Assembly (NCBI GenBank): GCA_046352935.1
Contig: JAXMGR010000030.1
Span: 1-26,964, forward strand
Length of the DNA stretch: 26,964 nucleotides
Direction: 5' to 3'
Origin: CAYWMY01 sp046352935
GTDB lineage: Bacteria; Pseudomonadota; Gammaproteobacteria; Steroidobacterales; Steroidobacteraceae
Shown: positions 7,606-15,520 of the stretch, one piece after another
How positions within the stretch are numbered: position 1 is the stretch's first letter
Layout of the letters: every line of letters begins with the position of its first letter
Made by a program: the position numbers and the translations under genes
The notes under the pieces: model-generated
The model's database searches: none
What the model was told of the DNA's origin: nothing
The model's input: only the letters and a program-made list of their open reading frames with translations

Positions 7606-8325
7606 TCAGTCGCTACTCCACGGGAAGGTCGTGGAAATGGAGAACACGACCTTCGAGTCGCTGCTGAACACGTCGCCGGGCGTGTGCTTCAGCGACTCGT
7701 TGTCGCTGCCATCGACCCACTTCAGCGCCAGGTCGAACTTGCCCAGCGTGTAGCCGACGCCGACGGAATAGTCGACGAACTGCTCACCCGCGTCCTTCCA
7801 GTACTCACCGAAGTTGTAGCCCGCGTGCACCTGGAACGTGAAATCCTTCGGCAGCGGGATCTCCGCGTCGGCGCTCAGATACCACGCGGCGGTGTGTCCC
7901 GCGGTCGAGTGGCCGCCGTAGTCCGGCGAGTAGAACAGCTTGCCGCTGAGCCACTGATAGCTCGCGCCCGTGTACAGCTCCACGTAGTTCGCGCTCGGTG
8001 ACGGAGAATCGTGGTACGTGTAGTAGACGGCACCGACGTCGTAACCGAAGCCGGAGTCGAGCGACTTCTTGAAGCCGCCGTACAGGTCGATCTCGACGTC
8101 GGGATCGCCGGAGCCGAAATCCACGTTGCTGCCCCATGCTCCGACATACAGCCCCGCATCGTGCTCGTAGTCGATGCTCGCCTGGATGGCAGGGTCCTGC
8201 GCGGACTGCGTGATACCGCGAAAGTCGTAGTCATTCGTCGCCGTCACCGTCGCCGACACACCGGCGTTGGCCGCGCCCGCGACAGCGATCATGCCACCCG
8301 CCATCAGCCACCTGAATTTCAGCAT
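7606..8325 (-). CDS. TorF-family putative outer-membrane porin
   Basis: A 239-residue exported protein. Residues 1-21 form a signal peptide with probable cleavage after ANA. The mature part is a small beta-barrel rich in alternating aromatic strands, with the family pattern near its start (SATVTATNDYDFRGITQSAQDPAIQ) and a terminal strand ending FPWSSD. It belongs to the TIGR02001/TorF family of proteobacterial outer-membrane proteins, whose cargo is undefined. The ATG at 8325 is supported by GGGAG 8 nt upstream and by the signal peptide; the longer open frame is arginine-rich noise. It is a single-gene unit with its own terminator and, possibly, a sigma-54 promoter at 8431-8448. The amino-acid and polyamine genes nearby fit a nutrient-uptake role, but that is inference. 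Confidence 0.88.
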   Translation of the reverse strand: MLKFRWLMAGGMIAVAGAANAGVSATVTATNDYDFRGITQSAQDPAIQASIDYEHDAGLYVGAWGSNVDFGSGDPDVEIDLYGGFKKSLDSGFGYDVGAVYYTYHDSPSPSANYVELYTGASYQWLSGKLFYSPDYGGHSTAGHTAAWYLSADAEIPLPKDFTFQVHAGYNFGEYWKDAGEQFVDYSVGVGYTLGKFDLALKWVDGSDNESLKHTPGDVFSSDSKVVFSISTTFPWSSD

Positions 8326-8430
8326 CACAGCGTCTCCCTGAAATGAACCGGACTTCGATGTCACCCGCCCGCCGCTAGAGCCGGACCATAAGGCATCCCT
8401 CGAACGCCGCGCCAGCGGATGAACACGACG

Positions 8431-8448
8431 ATGCACGCAGCGTGCCAA
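8431..8448 (-). promoter_or_regulatory. Candidate sigma-54 (-24/-12) promoter for the TorF-family gene
   Basis: On the minus strand the sequence reads TTGGCACG-CTGC-GTGCAT. The -24 element is a perfect TGGCACG and the -12 element is GTGC instead of TTGC, with the invariant GG and GC at the required 12-bp offset. Transcription would start around 8420, about 95 nt before the ATG at 8325. The rest of the 284-bp gap (8326-8609) holds no gene. No enhancer-binding protein gene is in the window. Confidence 0.45.
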
Positions 8449-8609
8449 TATCGATCGCAGTGCAACACTCATTTTCAGATCAGCCACTTGCAGTGAAGGC
8501 GCCCATTTCATGGACGGTGGGTCGATGCCGCGGCACCGGCGGCGGTGCACCAGACCGAGTCACCCGGGCAGCTCGCAGGCACCGGGTCGGTGCGAGACCG
8601 GAGCGCGCT

Positions 8610-8969
8610 TCATTCGCCCGCTTCATGGATCGCATAGTGCTTGCGCGCGGGTTCGAGCGTCTCCCAGGTCCCGTCGAAACCGGCAGGGATCACCCAGGCA
8701 TCGCCGGGGCCGAACTCCCAAGTCCCGCCGTCCACGCTCGTGAGCCGCACGCGCCCTTCGATCAGATGGCAGAACTCGTGCTCCGTGTACCGGATGCGCC
8801 ATCGGCCCCGGTCCGAGGACCAGACGCCCGCGAAAAAGCGGTTCGCTGGATCCGCGTAGTGATTCGCCGTCGTCGCGACGGGCGCTCCGGCGAGCACGCG
8901 CGCCGGATCGACCGGTGCCGTCGCAGCCGCCACGGGCTCCCGGAAGTCGATGATGCGCGGTGAGGTCAT
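8610..8969 (-). CDS. Cupin domain protein (DUF861 / ureidoglycine aminohydrolase-like cupin)
   Basis: A 119-residue single cupin. Its features include NRFFAGVWSSDRGRWRI, the metal-site strand YTEHEFCHLIEGRVRLT, and FGPGDAWVIPAGFDGTWETLE, all typical of the small EutQ/DUF861-like cupins with the W-x-x-x-P-G-x-F ending. The catalytic role is unknown; members often bind a metal and act on small ligands or as sensors. The ATG at 8969 has AAGGG 7 nt upstream. The start lies only 23 bp from the start of the divergent methyltransferase gene, so the two are probably controlled together. Confidence 0.82.
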   Translation of the reverse strand: MTSPRIIDFREPVAAATAPVDPARVLAGAPVATTANHYADPANRFFAGVWSSDRGRWRIRYTEHEFCHLIEGRVRLTSVDGGTWEFGPGDAWVIPAGFDGTWETLEPARKHYAIHEAGE

Positions 8970-8992
8970 GGCACGGCCCTTATACTGTCCTG
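8970..8992. promoter_or_regulatory. Shared 23-bp divergent start region with a near-symmetric -10 element
   Basis: TATACT on the plus strand (8981-8986) is a 5/6 match to the -10 consensus. Its last base lies 6 nt before the A of the methyltransferase ATG at 8993, where transcription would be expected to start, so that mRNA may be leaderless. The gene also has no Shine-Dalgarno sequence. The core TATA is self-complementary, so the same element could serve both strands. No good -35 was found. Confidence 0.4.
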
Positions 8993-9850
8993 ATGTCTGC
9001 GGACGAACCCGTTCTCGCGATGCCGCACTGCCCCGTCTGCGGCGGCGACGATCACAGCATACTCGCCCGTTATCCGGAACTCGTCTGGGTCCGCTGCGCC
9101 TGCGGCGGCGTCTACAAGCGCTGGCAGCGCGCCGGCCAGCTCCCCGCGGACTTCTACGAACACGCCTACTTCGGCGAGGGCAGCGGTGGCCGAGCGTACA
9201 CGCGCCGCAGGAGCCGGCGCGTTGCGAAATCCCGGCACCAGATCCTCGATGTCCTCAACCACGCACCGCGCGGCCCGCTCCTCGACATCGGTTGCTCGAT
9301 GGGCTACACGCTGCGCGCCGCGCGCGATCTGGGACTCGACGCGACGGGTACCGACATCAGCCGGCACGCGGTGGAGACCTGCCGCGGCCTCGGCTTCCGC
9401 GCGCTGCCCGGACGCCTCGACACGCTGCCTTTTTCCGACGGCGTCTTCGGCATCGTCACGATGAAGCACGTCCTCGAGCACACGCCCGACCCGCGCCGCG
9501 CCCTCGCGGAGGTCCGCCGTGTACTGCGCCCCGGCGGTGGCCTGTTCGTCGCCGTGCCGCATGCGGGCTACCACCGGGCTCGCCACGATCCGCAGCGGTC
9601 GCGGCATTTCCTGCCGGATGCGCACGGCGGCGAGCACCACGTCTATTACACGCCGGCCACGCTCGGACGACTGCTGCGCGACTGTGGCTTCACGGTCGCG
9701 CGTGTGCATCCGGCGCTCGCGCATCGCGAGGCCGCATGGGCGCTGCGGATCGCGCAGCTCGCCTTCGCGCCGCTGCGCGCGCTGGCGCAGGGCATCGCGG
9801 ACGCTCTCGATCTGCGCAAGGAATTCTGGGTCGTCGCACTCCGCGACTGA
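8993..9850 (+). CDS. Class I SAM-dependent methyltransferase with N-terminal zinc ribbon
   Basis: A 285-residue protein. The first 40 residues carry a zinc-ribbon-like set of cysteines (CPVC at 13-16, CAC at 35-37). The Rossmann methyltransferase follows: motif I LLDIGCSMGYTLRAA, acidic motif II TGTDIS, LPFSDGVFGIVTMKHVLEHTPDP, and RVLRPGGGLFVAVP. The domain order resembles sugar- or cell-envelope-directed methyltransferases (Methyltransf_11/23 type), but the substrate cannot be assigned. The start at 8993 is preferred to the open frame from 8960 because the earlier codons overlap the divergent cupin gene. There is no ribosome binding site, consistent with a leaderless transcript. It is apparently monocistronic. 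Confidence 0.85.
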   Translation: MSADEPVLAMPHCPVCGGDDHSILARYPELVWVRCACGGVYKRWQRAGQLPADFYEHAYFGEGSGGRAYTRRRSRRVAKSRHQILDVLNHAPRGPLLDIGCSMGYTLRAARDLGLDATGTDISRHAVETCRGLGFRALPGRLDTLPFSDGVFGIVTMKHVLEHTPDPRRALAEVRRVLRPGGGLFVAVPHAGYHRARHDPQRSRHFLPDAHGGEHHVYYTPATLGRLLRDCGFTVARVHPALAHREAAWALRIAQLAFAPLRALAQGIADALDLRKEFWVVALRD

Positions 9851-9947
9851 GCCCGTCGCCGCATCGCGACGGCTCCGCAGCGCAGCACGCGGACTTCGCC
9901 CGGTCCAGCGTGGAAATCCGCTGGCCGCTGCTGCCCGCGCAGGAGTA

Positions 9948-9963
9948 GCATCGATGTCGATGC
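9948..9963. repeat. Short inverted repeat upstream of the DUF6763-like gene
   Basis: Two 7-bp arms, GCATCGA and TCGATGC, are separated by 2 bp and end 29 bp before the ATG at 9993. The size and position suit a repressor operator, but this is a single short site in GC-rich DNA and could be chance. Confidence 0.3.
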
Positions 9964-9992
9964 GGCATCCAGCATGAGGAGTGGAGGTCAGC

Positions 9993-10376
9993 ATGAGTCA
10001 TCGATTGCAGCCCGTTGTCGGCAACTGGTACGCCCACCTCGACAAGGGCGATGTGTTCCAGGTGGTCGCCTACGACGAGGACGACGGCACCATCGAGATC
10101 CAGGACTTCGACGGCGGGCTCGATGAGGTCGATGTCGACACCTGGCGCTCGATGCCGCTCGAAGCCGCAGCGCCGCCCGAGGACTGGGGTGGTCCGGTCG
10201 ACGACGTCGAGCCGGACGAATTCGGCTACACGGATTACGAGGCGACTCCACAGCAGCCCGCGCCGGATGGCGCCACGACGTGGGAGTCCATCGTCGAGGA
10301 CGACGACGAGGAAGCGATGTTGACCTCGCGCCGCGCCGCCCGCTACAGCGACGGACGCTCGCGCACCGATCATTAG
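9993..10376 (+). CDS. DUF6763-like small acidic protein
   Basis: A 127-residue, strongly acidic cytoplasmic protein with no signal peptide or membrane segment. The N-terminal half has the recognisable PVVGNWYAHLDKGDVFQVV, then DEDDGTIEIQDFDGGLDEVD and DTWRSMP. This pattern occurs in a small uncharacterised family (DUF6763) found mainly in Gammaproteobacteria. The C-terminal half is D/E-rich and probably disordered. The start is set by GGAGGT 4 nt upstream of 9993. It has its own leader with a small inverted repeat and is probably transcribed alone. Function is unknown. Confidence 0.8.
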   Translation: MSHRLQPVVGNWYAHLDKGDVFQVVAYDEDDGTIEIQDFDGGLDEVDVDTWRSMPLEAAAPPEDWGGPVDDVEPDEFGYTDYEATPQQPAPDGATTWESIVEDDDEEAMLTSRRAARYSDGRSRTDH

Positions 10377-10482
10377 GATCTGTTCCGGCGGCGCTGATGA
10401 TCGCAGTGCCCCGTTCCGGGCTCCGCGACGGGTGGCCCCCGGAGCGGCGTTGTGCGGCGAACCCGTGCGACGCCCGGCGGTT
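10377..10482. other. Convergent gap between the DUF6763-like gene and uspE
   Basis: This 106-bp gap separates two convergent stop codons. A weak hairpin (GCTCCG pairing with CGGAGC) is present, without a T run on either side. No gene or clear terminator was seen. Confidence 0.3.
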
Positions 10483-11454
10483 CTACAGGGGCGGCAGCAC
10501 CACGGGACGATAACCTGCACGCTTCGGCACGGGCGTCTTGAACCCGGCGGGCTTCAGCACCAGCACGTCCGACTTCACGTCGTCGATCACGCGTTCGGCC
10601 GTGTTGCCGATGAACAGCCGCTTCAGCCCCGAACGCGACACCGCGCCCATGACCACGAGTCCCGCGTCGATCGTCTCGGCCAGCGCTGGGATCTCGACGC
10701 TCGCATGTCCCGGTACGAGGTGTGTACGCCTGGGGCCGAGCCCGTAGGGCGCGACGAGCGACTGGAACACCGAACGCACTTCCTTCAGGTACTCGTCCGC
10801 GATGTCGATGGGCAGCGGCACCGGCTGCGTCACGTCTCCCGCGATGAGCGGCACGACGGGCTGATAGCAGTACGCGGCGTGCGCACGCCCCCGGTAGGTC
10901 TCGGCCAGGTCGCGTGCAGCGTCGAGGATCTGATGATCCAGCGATTCCGGCTTCGCGTGCGCGTGCAGCGGATCGACCGCCGCGAGCACCTTCAGCCGCG
11001 CATAGGGCCGCGTCGTCCTGACGAACAGCAGCGGACACGGGCAGAGCCGGATGAGCTGCCAGTCGGTGTTGCTGAGGAACACGCGCGCGGCGCGGCCGTG
11101 CCGGTGGCTCTCGGCGATGACCAGATCGACGCCCTCGCGCAGGACTTCGCGCACGAGGCTCTCGTGCACCGGGTAGTCCCAGCGCACACGCACGCGCAGC
11201 CGGTCGCCGGTCTTCGCGACCGACGCGGCGAGCTTCGACAGCCGTTCCTTGCGCTCGTTGACCGCGGCCTCGATGTCGCGCTGCTGGTCCGCGGGGCTGT
11301 AGAACTGCTCACCCGCCACATAAGGGCTGTAGAGGCTGTGGAACAGCGTGACGTCCGCATCGAAGCGCCGCGCCAGGTCGACCGCCTTGCCGAGCGCCGC
11401 CGAGCTGCGCACCCGGGGATCCGCGAGTGCCACGAGAATGTGCCGAATCTTCAT
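10483..11454 (-). CDS. uspE: Universal stress protein UspE-type (tandem Usp domains)
   Basis: A cytoplasmic tandem universal stress protein of 323 residues (UspE is 316 in E. coli). Domain 1 begins MKIRHILVALADP and ends near SNTDWQLIRLCPCPLLFVR, which matches the degenerate UspE first domain. Domain 2 carries the nucleotide-binding glycine motif in VMGAVSRSGLKRLFIGNTAERVI and ends DVLVLKP. UspE family members help cells survive oxidative, iron-linked and growth-arrest stress; the mechanism is not settled. A purine-rich GGGGGA precedes the ATG closely. It diverges from the DUF2238 gene across 123 bp, where no clear promoter was recognised. Confidence 0.9.
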   Translation of the reverse strand: MKIRHILVALADPRVRSSAALGKAVDLARRFDADVTLFHSLYSPYVAGEQFYSPADQQRDIEAAVNERKERLSKLAASVAKTGDRLRVRVRWDYPVHESLVREVLREGVDLVIAESHRHGRAARVFLSNTDWQLIRLCPCPLLFVRTTRPYARLKVLAAVDPLHAHAKPESLDHQILDAARDLAETYRGRAHAAYCYQPVVPLIAGDVTQPVPLPIDIADEYLKEVRSVFQSLVAPYGLGPRRTHLVPGHASVEIPALAETIDAGLVVMGAVSRSGLKRLFIGNTAERVIDDVKSDVLVLKPAGFKTPVPKRAGYRPVVLPPL

Positions 11455-11577
11455 GAGTCCCCCGTCGCGGCAGATTGTCGCTGGAGTCTACCGCGTCCGC
11501 GCGGCGACAGTGACAGCGACGCGACGCAGCGGGCGGCGACACTGGCATCCCCGGACGCGCTGGCCGAGAATCGATCC

Positions 11578-12228
11578 ATGCCCGTGTCACGCGACACCCT
11601 GGTCCCGGCCACGCCGCTCCGCCGCGGCCTCCTGCTGGCGTTCGCGACGATCTGGCTCGCGCTGGCGATCCATCCGCTGCAGCGCCAGGACTGGCTGCTC
11701 GAGAATCTGCTGGTCCTCGTGGCGCTGCCGCTGCTCGTGTACTACGGCCGGCGGCGGCCGTTCTCGGATTCCACGTATCTGCAGCTGTTTGCGTTCTTCG
11801 TCCTGCACGAGGTGGGTGCGCACTACACCTACTCCGAAGTGCCGTACGTCGACTGGGTGACGGCCATCACGGGGCAAGAGTGGCCGTGGCTGCTGGAGTC
11901 ACGCAACCATTACGACCGCTTCGTGCATTTCGCCTACGGACTGCTGATGACGCCGGCCGCCATCGAGATCTTCGGCCGTTACGGGCGCTACCCGCGTGTG
12001 TGGGCCTGGCTGTTCCCGCTGTTCTTCATCAGCGCGCACTCGGTGATCTACGAGCTGGTCGAGTGGGCTGCGGCGCTGGTCTTCGGGGGCGACCTGGGCC
12101 AGGCCTTCCTCGGCACGCAGGGCGACATCTGGGACGCACAGAAAGACATGGCGCTGGCCGGACTCGGATCCCTGATCGCGATCATGATCGAGGCGCGCCG
12201 CGGGCGGCTGCCACTCCTGCGTCGCTGA
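11578..12228 (+). CDS. DUF2238 (YjdF-like) integral membrane protein
   Basis: A 216-residue inner-membrane protein with about six hydrophobic segments. It carries the conserved polar motifs of the DUF2238 family: FVLHEVGAHYTYSEVPY, NHYDRFVHFAYGLL, SAHSVIYELVEW and GTQGDIWDAQKDMALA. The repeated His, Glu and Asp residues near membrane faces suggest a metal or catalytic site, but the biochemical role of the family is not established. The start at 11578 is chosen because the hydrophobic core begins soon after it and the upstream open frame is arginine-rich noise antisense to uspE. No strong ribosome binding site was seen. It converges on the ankyrin gene. Confidence 0.87.
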   Translation: MPVSRDTLVPATPLRRGLLLAFATIWLALAIHPLQRQDWLLENLLVLVALPLLVYYGRRRPFSDSTYLQLFAFFVLHEVGAHYTYSEVPYVDWVTAITGQEWPWLLESRNHYDRFVHFAYGLLMTPAAIEIFGRYGRYPRVWAWLFPLFFISAHSVIYELVEWAAALVFGGDLGQAFLGTQGDIWDAQKDMALAGLGSLIAIMIEARRGRLPLLRR

Positions 12229-12229
12229 T

Positions 12230-12275
12230 GTCGCACCCCGGAACCGCCGCCCGGACCGTCAGCACCGGGTGCGAC
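12230..12275. terminator. Possible bidirectional terminator-like hairpin between convergent genes
   Basis: GTCGCACCC (12230-12238) and GGGTGCGAC (12267-12275) form a perfect 9-bp stem around a 28-nt loop. It lies in the 71-bp gap between the stops of the DUF2238 gene and the ankyrin gene. There is no T run, so it would be at best a Rho-assisted or weak terminator. Confidence 0.3.
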
Positions 12276-12299
12276 CGCCGTGCGCGCCCCGTTGGTGGT

Positions 12300-14219
12300 T
12301 CAGTCCGCAGCCTCGATCGCCGCGATCAACGCCGGCACCCGTTCGTCGCGGGCGATGTCGAGCGCGGTCCTGCGACCCGCGTTGCGCAGGCCGGTTGCGG
12401 CGCCGGCGCGCAGCAATGCTTTGGCCGCCGCGACATCGTGCCGCCGCACGGCGAGCATGAGGGCTGTGTCGCCATCGGCGTTCCGGGCATCGAGCGGTGA
12501 GCGTGCTGCGATCAGCGCATCGATCGTCCCTGCGTCACCCGAGGACACGGCGAGCATCAGCGGCGTATCACCGTTACGCGCGGGCCGATCGACGCTGGCG
12601 CCACGCCGCCTGAGCGCCACGACCACCGCGGCACGACCCGCGCGCGCCGCAGCCGAAAGCGGGGTGATGCCGTCGCCGTCGGCGACATCCAGCCCGGCGC
12701 CGTGACCGAGCAGCAGCTCGACGAACCCGAGGCTGCCGTCCGCGGCAGCATGCCAGAGCGGTGTGCGCCGCCTGCGATCCGGAGCGTCGGACGCTGCCCC
12801 TCCGTCGAGCAGCACGCGAACCGCCACGGCCCTGGAGCCCGCGATGGCGGCGAGCAGCGGCGTGACACCGCGTGAATCCGGCTGATCGATGCGGGCCCCG
12901 CCTTCCAGGAGCGCCCGCAGCACGTCGACGCGCCCCGCCTCAGCGCAGGCCACCAGCGGCGTACGCCCACCCGCCTGTGCGAGGTTCGGGTCCGCTCGTC
13001 CACCCAGCAGCACACGGACGGTCGCCACGTCACCCCTGTCGACCGCAGCACCGAGCGCGGTATCACCGTTCTTCGTGCGGCGATCCGGCTTCGCACCTGC
13101 GGCCAGCAGTACCGCGACGACCTGCGCATGCCCCCGGCTCGAGGCGAGCGTCAGGGCCGACTGCCCTGCGGCGTCGGCGGCATCGACCTCGCCGGACCGG
13201 GCGAGCTCCGACACCCGCTTGAGGTCGCCGCGCTCGGCGGCGACCATGAGTTCCGTGCGTCCCTCGTAGAGCCGGCCGAGCTCCACCGGACGCTCCGCGA
13301 CCTCCGCCGCGAGGCGCGACCGCGTCGGTCCACCCAGGATGCGCGCGAGCTGCGCATCACCCGCATCGCGCGCGCAGTCGGCGGCGGTCCAGTCCTTGGC
13401 GTTGCGCCGTCCCGGATCCGCGCCTGCAGCGAGCAGCATCTTCACGAGTTCGTGGTCGCGGCGCGTCGCCGCCGCCATGAGTGGTGTCACCCGGCTCGAA
13501 TCGGACCGCTCGACATCCGCATGGCCCGCAAGGAGTGCGCGAACGACGTCGCGATGACCGCCCTGCGCCGCGAGGAGCAGGGCCGTCGCACCGTGCTGGT
13601 CCGCGTGGCCCGGATCGGCGCCCCGCTCCAGCAATCGCGCCACGACGGGCGTGCGTCCCTCCGCCGCGGCATGCAGCAGCGCGGTCCGGCCGAATGCATC
13701 CGCGACGTCGACGGGCACATCCGCGAGCTGGCGATCCACCTCCTCCATCTCGCCCTGCCGGGCCGCGCGCCACAGGGCCTCGGGTGAAATCACCTTCTGC
13801 GTCGCTGCCTGCGCCGGTGCGCCGGACAACCGCTCGCGCGCGAGCCCGTGGCCGTGATCCGCCGCGAACTGCAGCCAGCGGCGGGCCTGGACCGGATCGG
13901 CCGTCACGCCGGAGTCGCCCTCGAGCAGGACCGCAAGGCTGTATGCGGCGGCCGCGTGCCCCGACTGCGCCGCCGCGAGCCACAGGTCGCGTGCGCGCGG
14001 CAGATCGACCGTCACGCCGCGTCCGGTCCGATAGAGCAGTCCGAGCTGATACTGCGCCTCGGCGTCGCCGGACGCCGCGGGTGCGGACAGCAGACCGGCC
14101 GCACGCGCATAGTCGCGCTGGCGCAGCGCCCGCAGCGCCGCATCCGTCGGGCCGGCTTCCGCACCGACCGCGAACAGTGCGCCCGCGAGCAGCGTCGCTG
14201 CGACGAACGGATGCCTCAT
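12300..14219 (-). CDS. Exported Sel1-repeat and ankyrin-repeat protein
   Basis: A 639-residue protein with a signal peptide (cleavage probably after AEA near residue 22), so it acts in the periplasm or beyond. Residues about 25-135 hold two Sel1-like TPR units (AEAQYQLGLLYRTGRGV, AAAYSLAVLLEGDSGV). From about 150 to the end run 13 to 15 ankyrin repeats in two blocks, recognisable by TPL-type turns and LLxxGAD loops, split by a short linker near residues 305-325. The ATG at 14219 overlaps the stop of the oxidoreductase gene as ATGA, which fixes the start and implies coupled translation. No enzyme motif is present. A scaffold or assembly role for the neighbouring redox proteins is plausible but inferred only from the operon. 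Confidence 0.88.
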   Translation of the reverse strand: MRHPFVAATLLAGALFAVGAEAGPTDAALRALRQRDYARAAGLLSAPAASGDAEAQYQLGLLYRTGRGVTVDLPRARDLWLAAAQSGHAAAAYSLAVLLEGDSGVTADPVQARRWLQFAADHGHGLARERLSGAPAQAATQKVISPEALWRAARQGEMEEVDRQLADVPVDVADAFGRTALLHAAAEGRTPVVARLLERGADPGHADQHGATALLLAAQGGHRDVVRALLAGHADVERSDSSRVTPLMAAATRRDHELVKMLLAAGADPGRRNAKDWTAADCARDAGDAQLARILGGPTRSRLAAEVAERPVELGRLYEGRTELMVAAERGDLKRVSELARSGEVDAADAAGQSALTLASSRGHAQVVAVLLAAGAKPDRRTKNGDTALGAAVDRGDVATVRVLLGGRADPNLAQAGGRTPLVACAEAGRVDVLRALLEGGARIDQPDSRGVTPLLAAIAGSRAVAVRVLLDGGAASDAPDRRRRTPLWHAAADGSLGFVELLLGHGAGLDVADGDGITPLSAAARAGRAAVVVALRRRGASVDRPARNGDTPLMLAVSSGDAGTIDALIAARSPLDARNADGDTALMLAVRRHDVAAAKALLRAGAATGLRNAGRRTALDIARDERVPALIAAIEAAD

Positions 14220-15520
14220 GCGGTACCCCACTTCGTCTCCACGGCGATTCCGGCCTGTCGCAGGAACTCATCCGGGAGGACGCCTCCCGCGTTGACGATG
14301 ACCGCATCGTTGTCCAGCGTCTGCGATACGCCGTCCACGTCGAGTTCGAGACTCCGCGCATCGATGCGACGGACCCGGGACTTGAGCAGGACGCGCAGGC
14401 GACCGGTGCGCTCGGCTTCCATGACCCGCGTGCGGTTCCGCGCCTTGGCTCGACCGAATGCGTCGCCTCGGTAGGAGAGCACGACCGACGCCGCCCGGCC
14501 CTCCGCGAGCATGGCCGCGGACTCGAGCGCGCTGTCGCCGCCGCCCACGACCACCACCCGCTGCCCTGCGTATTGTTCGGGATCGATGAGGTGATAGACG
14601 ACCTTGGGCAGTTCCTCGCCGGGCACGCCGAGCTTGCGCGGTGTGCCGCGACGACCGATCGCGAGCAGCACGGTGCGGGCCGGGTAGACCGCCCGCGCCG
14701 TCCTCACGAGGAAGTGATCGCCGTGGCGCTCGATGCTCTCGACACGCTCCTGGTACTGGATCGGCAGCTCGACGCGCTGTTCGACTCCGCGCCAGAATTC
14801 CAGCAGATCCTCCTTGCTCGTCGTGGAGATCCGGATCCGGCCGACGATCGGGAGCGTGACGGGCTGCGTCATGACGAGCTTGCCGCGCGGATACTGGAAC
14901 ACGCAGCCGCCGAGCGAATCCTGCTCCAGGGTCACGAAGCGCAGACCGTGGTGTTTCGCCGTGATCGACGCGCCGAAGCCGGCGGGTCCGGCCCCGACGA
15001 TCACGAGGTCCATCGTGCCGCCGCCGCGGGGACGCGCCCTGTGGATGGCCTCGACGGCCTGGCGGCCCTGCTCCAGCGCATTGCGGATGAGCCCCATGCC
15101 GCCGAGTTCCCCCGCGACATAGATCCCCTGCACGGAAGTCTCGAACTCCGGCGAGACCATGGGAATGTCCACGCCACGTGAAGCCGTGCCGAACACGAGC
15201 TCGATCGCACCCATCGGGCAGGCGATCTTGCACGCGCCGTGGCCGATGCAGTCGGTCGGACCGACGAGCGCGGCCTTGCCGCGGATCAGCCCGAGCACGT
15301 GATGTTCCGGCTGTTCCGGGCAGGCCATCACGCAGGCACCACAGCCCACGCACTTCGCGGGATCGATGATGGGATGCAACGATGCAGGGTCGGTGAGTCC
15401 CGCCTCCCGGGCTTCGGCGAGCGAGGCCGCACTCCGATGCTCGAGTCTGCGCCGCCGCGCCGCGAACCAGCCCACCGCCGCGAGCGGCGCCGCGTAGAGT
15501 GCCAATGACCAGTAATCCAT
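14216..15520 (-). CDS. Membrane-anchored 4Fe-4S / FAD pyridine nucleotide oxidoreductase
   Basis: A 434-residue protein. One N-terminal membrane helix (about 5-21) is followed by RRRR, placing the rest in the cytoplasm. A ferredoxin domain has C57, C60, C63, C67 (CVGCGACVMACP) and a second motif with C91, H94, C97, C101 (CIGHGACKIACP), where histidine replaces one cysteine. A two-nucleotide-binding flavoprotein follows: FAD motif VIVGAGPAGFG (173-183) and NAD(P)H motif VVVVGGGDSALESA (322-335). The thioredoxin reductase CxxC pair is absent; the sequence around GGCVFQYPRGKLVMT is more like YpdA-type flavoproteins. It could link NAD(P)H, Fe-S centres and the membrane cytochrome encoded divergently. 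AGGA lies 6 nt before the ATG. It is translationally coupled to the ankyrin gene. Confidence 0.9.
   Translation of the reverse strand: MDYWSLALYAAPLAAVGWFAARRRRLEHRSAASLAEAREAGLTDPASLHPIIDPAKCVGCGACVMACPEQPEHHVLGLIRGKAALVGPTDCIGHGACKIACPMGAIELVFGTASRGVDIPMVSPEFETSVQGIYVAGELGGMGLIRNALEQGRQAVEAIHRARPRGGGTMDLVIVGAGPAGFGASITAKHHGLRFVTLEQDSLGGCVFQYPRGKLVMTQPVTLPIVGRIRISTTSKEDLLEFWRGVEQRVELPIQYQERVESIERHGDHFLVRTARAVYPARTVLLAIGRRGTPRKLGVPGEELPKVVYHLIDPEQYAGQRVVVVGGGDSALESAAMLAEGRAASVVLSYRGDAFGRAKARNRTRVMEAERTGRLRVLLKSRVRRIDARSLELDVDGVSQTLDNDAVIVNAGGVLPDEFLRQAGIAVETKWGTA

Noticed and set aside
6270..7667. 465-codon open frame overlapping the omega-aminotransferase gene in another frame
   Set aside because: An arginine/proline-rich shadow of the transaminase, which aligns along its full length with its family.
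13481..15181. 566-codon open frame antisense to the ankyrin and oxidoreductase genes
   Set aside because: It spans the junction of two supported minus-strand genes and has a shadow-type composition (Arg, Pro, His).
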